Below, piece after piece: positions 7,337 to 12,876 of a stretch of DNA of 14,491 nucleotides (position 1 is the first letter of the stretch; each line of letters starts with the position of its first letter). This DNA is from JBAXAB01 sp043718245 (GTDB lineage: Bacteria > Patescibacteriota > Minisyncoccia > Phycocordibacterales > CAIZLB01). The notes under the pieces are model-generated. The model saw only the letters and a program-made list of their open reading frames with translations, was not told the origin of the DNA and ran no database searches. The DNA lies in contig JAYSWB010000035.1 in the NCBI GenBank assembly GCA_043718245.1, forward strand, positions 1 to 14,491. Reading direction: 5' to 3'. The translations under genes were made by a program, and so were the position numbers.

Positions 7337-7612
7337 TTATTTTCTTTTTAGCTTATAAACTTTTAAAATTTCCTGTTTTGCCTTTTCAGTTTGCCCTGCC
7401 TTCACCTGATTTAAAATGCAACCACCAAGATGATTCTCAAGTAATAGATCTTCCACATTAGAAAGTCCTTGTTTGACTGCAGAAGTTTGAGTGATAACGT
7501 CAATGCAGTATGTATCGATTTCAATCATCTTTTGTAAACCTCGAATTTGACCCTCGATAAGTTTGAGTCGCCGAATAATTTTTGGCTTATTTTTATCATC
7601 AATATATTTCAT
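7337..7612 (-). CDS. csoR: Copper-sensing transcriptional repressor CsoR
   Basis: 91 residues, all-helical CsoR/RcnR family. The Cu(I) ligand set Cys36, His61, Cys65 (motifs YCIDVITQTSAV and ENHLGGCI) and the second-shell residues Tyr35 and Glu81 fall at the same numbers as in Mycobacterium tuberculosis CsoR. Arg14, Arg15 and Lys17 in RRLKLIEGQIRGL lie in the N-terminal DNA-binding helix. Without copper it should sit on the palindrome in its own promoter and repress the whole operon; Cu(I) releases it. I chose the ATG at 7612 because the longer frame from 7654 runs through the promoter and operator. The -10 box leaves only 7 nt before 7612, suggesting a leaderless mRNA. The DUF305 gene follows after 1 nt. 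Confidence 0.95.
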   Translation of the reverse strand: MKYIDDKNKPKIIRRLKLIEGQIRGLQKMIEIDTYCIDVITQTSAVKQGLSNVEDLLLENHLGGCILNQVKAGQTEKAKQEILKVYKLKRK

Positions 7613-7619
7613 ATACTGA

Positions 7620-7649
7620 AGTATATACCCCCGTGGGGGTATATTGCAA
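7620..7649 (-). promoter_or_regulatory. Promoter of the copper operon
   Basis: On the minus strand, -35 TTGCAA (7644-7649) and -10 TATACT (7620-7625) are separated by 18 bp, and the spacer holds the CsoR palindrome. The -10 box ends 7 nt before the csoR ATG, so transcription would start at or within a base of the start codon. Confidence 0.7.
7623..7644. promoter_or_regulatory. CsoR operator (copper box)
   Basis: A perfect inverted repeat of 10-bp arms, ATATACCCCC and GGGGGTATAT, around GT. It matches the known CsoR operator type (TACCC...GGGTA with a G/C-rich centre). It fills the promoter spacer and touches both the -10 and -35 boxes, so a bound repressor would exclude RNA polymerase. Confidence 0.92.
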
Positions 7650-7664
7650 GTCAAGATAAATGGG

Positions 7665-7735
7665 CTGGGGGACAGGGACTCGAACCCCGATTAACGGTTC
7701 CAGAAACCGCTGTCCTACCTTTAGACGATCCCCCA
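7665..7735 (-). tRNA. tRNA-Gln (anticodon CUG)
   Basis: A 71-nt cloverleaf on the minus strand. The 7-bp acceptor stem TGGGGGA/TCCCCCA has the U1-A72 pair usual for tRNA-Gln. The D arm is GTCT...GGAC. The anticodon stem GCGGT/ACCGT encloses loop TTCTGGA with anticodon CTG. A 4-nt variable loop and T arm CGGGG/CCCTG (loop TTCGAGT) follow. The discriminator base is G73, a glutamine identity element. CCA is not encoded (the next bases are CCC) and must be added by CCA-adding enzyme. A weak promoter (TTGATT, 16 bp, TTAATC) lies upstream at about 7747-7774. Confidence 0.95.
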
Positions 7736-7782
7736 ATGTAGGCACAGATTAACACTTTCACCCCCCAAAATCAAACAAATGC

Positions 7783-7805
7783 TATAATTAAACCAGGAAA
7801 GGAGG
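7783..7805 (+). promoter_or_regulatory. Extended -10 promoter and strong Shine-Dalgarno of the 7815 gene
   Basis: TATAAT (7783-7788) with the extension TGC gives an extended -10 element. AAAGGAGG (7798-7805) lies 9 nt before the ATG at 7815. Transcription from near 7795 would leave a leader of about 20 nt just covering this site. It is the only classical Shine-Dalgarno arrangement seen clearly in the window. Confidence 0.75.
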
Positions 7806-7814
7806 ACACCCGAC

Positions 7815-8207
7815 ATGTCCAAAAACGAACAAAGTGTAGGCCTAGTAGTTTTAACCGGAGACGAAGAAGGACGCCAGAGCGTCAAATCCTGGTTAAAGCG
7901 CGAAGCAGCGAGTTTGCATTACAAGGTCAAGGTCCTAGAAATTGGAAACCCAGAATCAACGATCTTGCTATTCAAGTCCAAGTTCAGCGAAACGGTTGCT
8001 CGTGATACAACCATCGAAGACCTCGCGTGGCTATGCGGAGAAAGAACTCTGGGTGATCGTGATAAGTATCAGTCACCCTTCTCAAAAGAAACACCAAAAA
8101 AGGTCTTTCTCAGCATGCTCGTTACGGTCTGGACACCTGTAAACAACGCAGAACTCGAAATCGCTATGCACATCCTACACCTCGAAAAAGAAGCCTCTGC
8201 CATGTAA
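7815..8207 (+). CDS. Unrecognised 130-residue protein
   Basis: 130 residues with no family I recognise. No signal peptide or membrane helix, so it should be cytoplasmic. The N-terminal third (SVGLVVLTGDEEGRQSVKSWLKREAASLHYKVKVLEIGNPESTILLF) reads as a possible beta-alpha-beta unit. The C-terminal third contains KKVFLSMLVTVWTPVNNAELEIAMHILHLEKEA, which looks helical. Single Cys74 and two Trp do not suggest a metal site. It has its own extended -10 promoter, a strong Shine-Dalgarno sequence and a terminator overlapping its last codons, so it is a real, self-contained gene and probably well expressed. Its translation signals differ from most neighbours, which could mean recent acquisition or high expression. 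Confidence 0.65.
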   Translation: MSKNEQSVGLVVLTGDEEGRQSVKSWLKREAASLHYKVKVLEIGNPESTILLFKSKFSETVARDTTIEDLAWLCGERTLGDRDKYQSPFSKETPKKVFLSMLVTVWTPVNNAELEIAMHILHLEKEASAM

Positions 8208-8257
8208 AACAATCTTACCCCTAGAAAGGAAATTGTTTTACGGGCGGAGGTCTTTTT
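8193..8257. terminator. Long bidirectional terminator overlapping the 3' end of the 7815 gene
   Basis: An inner 10-bp stem GTAAAACAAT (8204-8213) / ATTGTTTTAC (8232-8241) is extended outward by GCCTCTGCC (8193-8201) pairing with GGCGGAGGT (8243-8251), with a small internal loop. TCTTTTT follows on the plus strand. On the minus strand the stem is followed by TTCTTTTTC, so it can also end the Gmad2 transcript. The left arm includes the last four codons and stop of the 7815 gene. Confidence 0.8.
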
Positions 8258-8272
8258 GATTTTGCGAAATCA

Positions 8273-8301
8273 CGTCGCGCACCGTCCCTTGAAGCGCGAC
8301 G
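8273..8301. repeat. GC-rich perfect inverted repeat after the Gmad2 gene
   Basis: CGTCGCGC (8273-8280) and GCGCGACG (8294-8301) form a perfect 8-bp stem around 13 nt. It lies immediately 3' of the Gmad2 stop codon (8302-8304, minus strand). No T run follows on either strand, so it is not a classical terminator by itself; it may shield the mRNA end. Confidence 0.6.
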
Positions 8302-8844
8302 CTAATACTCAACCGTAATAGGAAACGAAACCGACGCGTCATTTTCTGGCATCCCCGATGGATTATCCTTTCTTAAAATCAAAGTGGCGGGGCCAATAAA
8401 ATCTGCAGGTGCTTTTATCTCAACTTTGAACGGCACAAAGTTTTCAGTCATCCATTCACCATCCGCTTGGGCAGGAACTTGTACAAGAATCTTTCCACTC
8501 TTATCAACTAGTTCTACCGGAAAACTTGCTTCAAAATACCAATACCCCCTTGCCTCTCCTGTAACCATAAAAGTTTTTCCAGTAACGGCACCCGGGTATG
8601 GATTTGTAACTTTTATTAAATTATCGGATGCATTTATATAAGTTGGTTCAACAACAATTTCCTCTGCATAAGTCCTACCATCCGGGGTTTTACACTGTCT
8701 TGGATAGCTCTCCATGACTGGATAAACCTTCGCACAGTCTTCAAAAGACATAACCACTGGCTTTACATCAGGTTTATAAAAAATCCATCCTAAAAGGCCT
8801 ATAATTACAACAACCAACACAATAGTTAAAGTTTTATTATTCAT
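8302..8844 (-). CDS. Membrane-anchored Gmad2 immunoglobulin-like domain protein
   Basis: 180 residues. A hydrophobic anchor (6-23) is followed by a short conserved module, SFEDCAKVYPVMESYPRQCKTPDGRTYAEE (33-62), with Cys37 and Cys51 likely forming a disulfide. A Gmad2 domain (about 75-178) follows with NLIKVTNPYPGAVTGKTFMVTGEARG and VELVDKSGKIL. Gmad2 is an Ig-like beta sandwich first described on spore-germination-associated proteins; in candidate-phyla bacteria it is widespread on cell-surface proteins without any link to spores. Adhesion or envelope attachment is a guess. A TATAAT 6 nt before the ATG, inside the end of the toxin gene, suggests a separate leaderless transcript. It ends in TAG. 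Confidence 0.82.
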   Translation of the reverse strand: MNNKTLTIVLVVVIIGLLGWIFYKPDVKPVVMSFEDCAKVYPVMESYPRQCKTPDGRTYAEEIVVEPTYINASDNLIKVTNPYPGAVTGKTFMVTGEARGYWYFEASFPVELVDKSGKILVQVPAQADGEWMTENFVPFKVEIKAPADFIGPATLILRKDNPSGMPENDASVSFPITVEY

Positions 8845-8850
8845 ATACCT

Positions 8851-8856
8851 ATTATA
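8851..8856 (-). promoter_or_regulatory. -10 box of the Gmad2 gene inside the mazF stop region
   Basis: A perfect TATAAT on the minus strand lies 6 nt before the ATG at 8844 and overlaps the TAA of the toxin gene (8852-8854). No clear -35 is seen. It would let the Gmad2 gene be transcribed independently of the toxin-antitoxin operon. Confidence 0.5.
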
Positions 8857-9193
8857 AGCCTAAATATGCTTTTAGCGAGGACTTTACCTTGTTTAGTTCA
8901 ATCTGATTTAACACACCAACTTGTCCTAGTACCATCTTTTTTTCAATGGTTGCAATTTTCGATGTAAGTATATTTGATTTATATTTTAAACCATTTTCTA
9001 TAATCGGTTCTATCGATACACTGTATGTTTGATTTTTAATACTTTTAGTTATGTATAAAACTGTCATGTCATCTAGAAAATTTGCAATTACCAGGGCAGG
9101 TCTTGCCTTGTCGGATGATAGGTCTGTAAATGGAAAAGGGACGAGTACAATGTCACCTAACTTGGGATCATCATAAAACTTTTTATCAGTCAT
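8852..9193 (-). CDS. MazF/PemK-family toxin (mRNA endoribonuclease)
   Basis: 113 residues of the PemK/MazF fold. The N-terminal signature GDIVLVPFPFTDLSSDKARPALVI (13-36) includes the loop and Arg31 used for catalysis in the family. A strand-rich core (VLYITKSIK, YSVSIEP) and KIATIEKKMVLGQVGVL with the final helix EL.KVKSSLKAYLGL complete the domain. The usual activity is sequence-specific cleavage of mRNA as a dimer, held off by the antitoxin's C-terminal tail. It starts 1 nt after the antitoxin stop, the normal order for this class. Length is normal and nothing essential looks missing, so the toxin is probably active. Confidence 0.9.
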   Translation of the reverse strand: MTDKKFYDDPKLGDIVLVPFPFTDLSSDKARPALVIANFLDDMTVLYITKSIKNQTYSVSIEPIIENGLKYKSNILTSKIATIEKKMVLGQVGVLNQIELNKVKSSLKAYLGL

Positions 9194-9194
9194 A

Positions 9195-9449
9195 TTATTT
9201 TTTATAAAAATGAATTATATCAGCGCGCGAGTAATCATCTGGCTCATCCTTCAAAAAATCAAAAGAGGTCGAATATGCATTCAAATTAGCAATATCAGAA
9301 AATTCTGGGCGGTAATCTTTTGGAAACTTCACAATCAAAGCGTCAATCTGATTGTGACGTTGTATGGCAATAACCTCCCCGGTTTCTACAACTTCATCTA
9401 CTAGTGAGCTTATATATTTACGAGCGTTTGAAACTGATATTTTTTTCAT
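9195..9449 (-). CDS. Phd/YefM-like antitoxin
   Basis: 84 residues. The N-terminal part, KKISVSNARKYISSLVDEVVETGEVIAIQRHNQIDALIVKFP (2-43), has the pattern of Phd/YefM DNA-binding antitoxins: strand, helix, then the EVIAIQRHNQIDALIV hairpin. The rest, rich in Asp and aromatics (ANLNAYSTSFDFLKDEPDDYSRADIIHFYKK), is probably the flexible toxin-neutralising tail. I chose the ATG at 9449 because the family begins there and a TATACT box lies 6 nt upstream. An in-frame ATG at 9500, 17 codons earlier and itself preceded by TATAGT, would run through the promoter repeats and is less likely. A MazF toxin with a Phd-type antitoxin is a known hybrid pairing. Confidence 0.8.
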   Translation of the reverse strand: MKKISVSNARKYISSLVDEVVETGEVIAIQRHNQIDALIVKFPKDYRPEFSDIANLNAYSTSFDFLKDEPDDYSRADIIHFYKK

Positions 9450-9455
9450 AACACC

Positions 9456-9484
9456 AGTATACCTATTTTGTACATTTTGTACAA
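9456..9484 (-). promoter_or_regulatory. Promoter and tandem-repeat operator of the Phd-like/MazF operon
   Basis: -35 TTGTAC (9479-9484) and -10 TATACT (9456-9461) are separated by 17 bp. The -10 box is 6 nt before the antitoxin ATG. Two abutting identical 9-mers (TGTACAAAA on the minus strand, 9466-9474 and 9475-9483), each containing the palindrome TGTACA, cover the -35 and spacer, a likely site for autorepression. Confidence 0.65.
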
Positions 9485-9551
9485 TTTCTATTGTTTTCAT
9501 GCCAATACTATACATCCCCTACATTAAGTAAAAATAAAGAAAACCTGAATT

Positions 9552-11207
9552 TTACCTCCCACCCGCCGCTTTAATAAATTCTGTAAACAAAGGATGCGGT
9601 GACAATGGCCTTGCTAAAAATTCAGGGTGAAACTGTACGCCCAAGAAAAACGGATGCACCGATTTCGGAAGTTCCGCAATTTCCATTAATTTACCATTTG
9701 GCGAAGTTCCGGAGAAAACCAACCCCGCATTTTGGAGCGCCTCGATGTATTCGTTGTTCACTTCGTATCGATGTCGATGTCGTTCAGTGATGGTGTTATT
9801 TCTAAGTCCCTTTCCTAAAGCCCCGTGATACGCCGAATACGCCACAGTATCTTTTTTAAGCTTGCACGGATACCCTCCCAATCGCATTGAAGCGCCGTAT
9901 TTGCTTTCCTTGATGGCCTGCTTTTGATTTTCCATAATATCGATAATTGGATACTGGGTGCGTGGAGCAACCTCTGTAGTATTTGCCCCTTCTAACTTTA
10001 AAACATTTCTTGCATGTTCAATCACCAGCAACTGCATTCCATAACAAAGTCCAAAATATGGAATCTGCTTTTCACGACAATATCTGATAACGTTCAATTT
10101 ACCCTCGACTCCATTTTTTCCAAAGCCTCCAGGAACCAATACACCATCAAATTTAGACAATACTTTTGCTTTATCATAATTCCCCTCAAATTCTTTTGCA
10201 CCAAGCCATGTTAGAACAGGTTTCAAACCCAATTTATATGCTGAAAACTTAATAGCCTCTATTACTGACACATACGCATCCGCAAAAACGAAATCGCCTG
10301 AGTCAAAATATTTTCCAACCACTGCAATTTTCACTTCTTTCTTGGTATTTTTTGCACTCTTTACAAAACCCGACCATTTTTGCAACTTTATCTTTTTCTT
10401 TGGCAAGCTTAGGGCCTTCGATAACTGCATGCCGAATTTATCCCGTTCAAAGTTCAGTGGCACGTCGTAAATGCTCGCGATGTCCGGTGCAGCAATAACG
10501 TTTTCAATCGGTACACTACAAAATTCTGAAATCTTTTCTTTCCTCTTTTGATCAATAAGGGTCGAGCTTCGCGCGATTATAAAATTGGCATGAACTCCGT
10601 AACTGTCCAATTGCTTGACGGCGGTTTGTGTCGGCTTTGACTTCATTTCTCCGATCGAACCTGGTGTTGGCAAGTATGTCACCATCACAAAAATTACATC
10701 TCCTGGGTTTTTCAAATGCAAAAATCGCGCCGCTTCGATAAACATCAAACTTTCATAATCGCCCACTGTTCCACCGATTTCGATTACAGACACCGCTGAT
10801 TTACTTTGTCTTGCAGACTCTTCAAAACGATTAACAATTTCATCACGAATATGTGGAACCATTTGTACACATTTTCCTTTGTATCCAAGCGCCCTCTCCC
10901 TTTCAATCACAGATCGATAAACCATACCACTTGTTAAATAATCTGCATCTGTCGCATTTCGATTTAAAAATCTCTCATAATTTCCCATGTCTTGATCAGT
11001 TTCAAGTCCTGAGTCCATAACAAAAACCTCACCATGTTCGGTGGGGTTCATTGTTCCTGCGTCGACGTTAAGGTAAGGGTCAGCTTTTACGATGTTGGTA
11101 CGAAAACCCTGAGACTCTAAAATAGTTCCGATTGAAGAGGTGGTGATTCCCTTTCCGACTCCGGACATTACTCCACCTAAGACGAAAATATATTTATGTC
11201 TTTTCAC
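9552..11207 (-). CDS. pyrG: CTP synthase
   Basis: 551 residues, close to the normal length. It converts UTP to CTP using ATP and ammonia from glutamine in the cytoplasm. The synthase domain (1-270) begins KYIFVLGGVMSGVGKGITTSSIG with its P-loop and carries the metal/UTP-site blocks DPYLNVDAGTMNPTEHGEVFVMDSG and IEIGGTVGDYES. The class I glutamine amidotransferase domain (about 293-550) has the nucleophile Cys388 in GLCYGMQ and the His527/Glu529 pair in HPEF. The start is GTG: an in-frame TAA lies two codons upstream, and the family sequence needs this start. AAGGA directly abuts the GTG, too close for a normal Shine-Dalgarno. It follows ftsX by 23 nt and is probably the last gene of the prfB-ftsEX run. 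Confidence 0.97.
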   Translation of the reverse strand: MKRHKYIFVLGGVMSGVGKGITTSSIGTILESQGFRTNIVKADPYLNVDAGTMNPTEHGEVFVMDSGLETDQDMGNYERFLNRNATDADYLTSGMVYRSVIERERALGYKGKCVQMVPHIRDEIVNRFEESARQSKSAVSVIEIGGTVGDYESLMFIEAARFLHLKNPGDVIFVMVTYLPTPGSIGEMKSKPTQTAVKQLDSYGVHANFIIARSSTLIDQKRKEKISEFCSVPIENVIAAPDIASIYDVPLNFERDKFGMQLSKALSLPKKKIKLQKWSGFVKSAKNTKKEVKIAVVGKYFDSGDFVFADAYVSVIEAIKFSAYKLGLKPVLTWLGAKEFEGNYDKAKVLSKFDGVLVPGGFGKNGVEGKLNVIRYCREKQIPYFGLCYGMQLLVIEHARNVLKLEGANTTEVAPRTQYPIIDIMENQKQAIKESKYGASMRLGGYPCKLKKDTVAYSAYHGALGKGLRNNTITERHRHRYEVNNEYIEALQNAGLVFSGTSPNGKLMEIAELPKSVHPFFLGVQFHPEFLARPLSPHPLFTEFIKAAGGR

Positions 11208-11230
11208 TCCTTAACTTTATTAGAAAAAGC

Positions 11231-12154
11231 TTAGATTCGCAAGTACCTCTTCACCGCCAAATAACTTGACGTGGCGCCTAAAATGAGGCCGGAAGCAACG
11301 AGCAAGAACGCCAGCTGGAACCAATTTTCCTGATAGTATTGATACAAATTAACCGTTACACCTAATGTATCTGACAAGAGTCCCAACCAATATGAAATCG
11401 GCCACAAGACAAGCATTGAGAGAAGTCCCGAACAAATTCCATACATAACACCTGATGTCACAAACGGTCCTCTGATATACATGGCGCTTGCCCCCACCAA
11501 TTGCATGACTGAGATTTCTTCTCGGAAAATAAATATCGCCAATCGAATTGTATTAAAAGTAATTAAAACCGAAACGAAAATAAAGAAAGCGATCGCTGCA
11601 AAACCTAATTTCTTTGAAGCAACTATGATTTCAGATAACTTGTCGATTGCAACTTTGTTTTCATCATAATTAATTCTGTCTACAACCTGATTTACACCTT
11701 CAGACCCCCCACTGTTCTTGATAAACTTAACAATTGTTTCGTACTGGGAAGGATCCTTTGCGCGCACACTCATTTTGGCACCGAGCGGGTTATCACCTAA
11801 TTCCTCGAGAGCTTGAAGGGTTAGCTGGTCATTTTGGTGTCTTAATCTAAACTCTTTCAGAGAATCTTCTTTGTTTGTATAAGTAATATCGGCCACTTCT
11901 GGAAGGGCTTTTACTGACTTTACAATCTGATCAACGCCTTCTTGTACGGCATCTTTTGTAAAGTACACATTAATATCAACCTTTGATTGAATATCCTTTA
12001 GTGTAGTATTCAAAACCACTCCGACAAACAAAACGCACGAAATTACAATAAGAGTGATCGTCATTACCAAGATAGAAGCGAGGGAAACGGAGCCATTTCG
12101 CCAAAAACTGATGAAGCCCGAGCGTAATGTTCTTTTAAGTTTAGTTAGCAACAT
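11231..12154 (-). CDS. ftsX: Cell division protein FtsX
   Basis: 307 residues. A cytoplasmic N-terminus, TM1 (about 24-49), a large external domain (50-181) that in the family contacts peptidoglycan hydrolases, then TM2 (183-204), TM3 (about 232-260) and TM4 (about 278-300), as in typical FtsX. The conserved block between TM2 and TM3, FREEISVMQLVGASAMYIRGPF (210-231), is the FtsE-coupling region. With FtsE it forms an ABC-type complex that drives wall hydrolysis at the division site. It starts 10 nt after the ftsE stop. A patescibacterium that lacks parts of the usual divisome could still use FtsEX to control wall cutting (inference). Confidence 0.95.
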   Translation of the reverse strand: MLLTKLKRTLRSGFISFWRNGSVSLASILVMTITLIVISCVLFVGVVLNTTLKDIQSKVDINVYFTKDAVQEGVDQIVKSVKALPEVADITYTNKEDSLKEFRLRHQNDQLTLQALEELGDNPLGAKMSVRAKDPSQYETIVKFIKNSGGSEGVNQVVDRINYDENKVAIDKLSEIIVASKKLGFAAIAFFIFVSVLITFNTIRLAIFIFREEISVMQLVGASAMYIRGPFVTSGVMYGICSGLLSMLVLWPISYWLGLLSDTLGVTVNLYQYYQENWFQLAFLLVASGLILGATSSYLAVKRYLRI

Positions 12155-12164
12155 GTTGATCTAA

Positions 12165-12845
12165 TTATAATAAATATTTACCTGCTTTGTCATCTCGAAT
12201 AATTTTACCCGCCTCGACCGAGATTACGCGCTTGCCCAAGCTATCGATAACACCTTTATTGTGTGTAGTTAAAATAATTGTTGTTCCTAGATCATTAATT
12301 TTTTTGAGGATTTGGATAACTTCATAAGTGTTCACAGGATCCAAGTTTCCAGTCGGTTCGTCTGCAATAATAATGTCAGGCTGATTCACGATAGCACGAG
12401 CGATAGCGACACGCTGTTTTTCCCCACCAGATAATTGGTTTGGAAAATTGTGCATCTTCTTTTTTAAGTCTACGAGTTCAAGCACGTGTGGTACATCCGC
12501 TGCTATCTCTTCGTCAGTTCGTCCCGCGGCTTCCATGGCAAAGGCAATATTTTCATAGGCAGTCATATTTGGAATTAATCTAAAGTCCTGAAAAACCATC
12601 CCAATTCGACGACGATAGTCGTTCATTTCTGAACGGTTAAGGGTGTGGATATCTATATCCTCGAAAAATACTTTGCCTTTAGTGGGCTTATCCTCGGCCA
12701 AAATCATCTTTAGAAGAGTAGATTTACCTGCACCAGAATGTCCCACTATAGAGACGAACTCCTTGGGCTTTATGGAAATATTGACCCCATCGAGGGCTAG
12801 AGAGCCATCTTTGTAAATCTTTGAAACATTGTCTAAAAGCAACAT
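12165..12845 (-). CDS. ftsE: Cell division ATP-binding protein FtsE
   Basis: 226 residues, a complete ABC ATPase: Walker A GHSGAGKST (35-43), Q-loop Gln86 in VFQDFRL, signature LSGGEKQRVAIARA (138-151), Walker B IIIADEP with Glu163, and H-loop His195 in TTHN. The motifs EDKPTKGKVFFEDIDI and VFQDFRLIPNMTAYENIAFA are typical of FtsE rather than of import ATPases. It binds FtsX at the inner face of the membrane. AGGAGG is directly joined to the ATG with no spacer, so it cannot serve as a normal ribosome-binding site for this start. An extended -10 box (TGCTAGAAT) ends 6 nt before the ATG, suggesting a leaderless start here in addition to read-through from prfB, 31 nt upstream. Confidence 0.97.
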   Translation of the reverse strand: MLLLDNVSKIYKDGSLALDGVNISIKPKEFVSIVGHSGAGKSTLLKMILAEDKPTKGKVFFEDIDIHTLNRSEMNDYRRRIGMVFQDFRLIPNMTAYENIAFAMEAAGRTDEEIAADVPHVLELVDLKKKMHNFPNQLSGGEKQRVAIARAIVNQPDIIIADEPTGNLDPVNTYEVIQILKKINDLGTTIILTTHNKGVIDSLGKRVISVEAGKIIRDDKAGKYLL

Positions 12846-12851
12846 CCTCCT

Positions 12852-12860
12852 ATTCTAGCA
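12852..12860 (-). promoter_or_regulatory. Extended -10 box before ftsE
   Basis: The minus strand reads TGCTAGAAT, an extended -10 with 5 of 6 hexamer matches, 6 nt before the ATG at 12845. A possible -35 TTGTAA lies 19 bp upstream, which is long. The AGGAGG between box and ATG would be the discriminator, not part of a leader. Confidence 0.45.
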
Positions 12861-12876
12861 TATATTGAGGGAAAAA

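Noticed and set aside
7613..7654. Longer N-terminus for CsoR from an ATG at 7654
   Set aside because: The added residues are a translation of the operator and -10 box, and the family starts at the ATG at 7612.
7547..7741. Plus-strand open frame of 64 codons through the csoR promoter and tRNA
   Set aside because: It crosses the CsoR start region, the operator and the whole tRNA-Gln gene on the other strand, and its translation has no protein-like pattern.
12846..12851. AGGAGG before ftsE as its Shine-Dalgarno sequence
   Set aside because: It touches the ATG with no spacer; the TAGAAT box 6 nt upstream makes it more likely to be the promoter discriminator.
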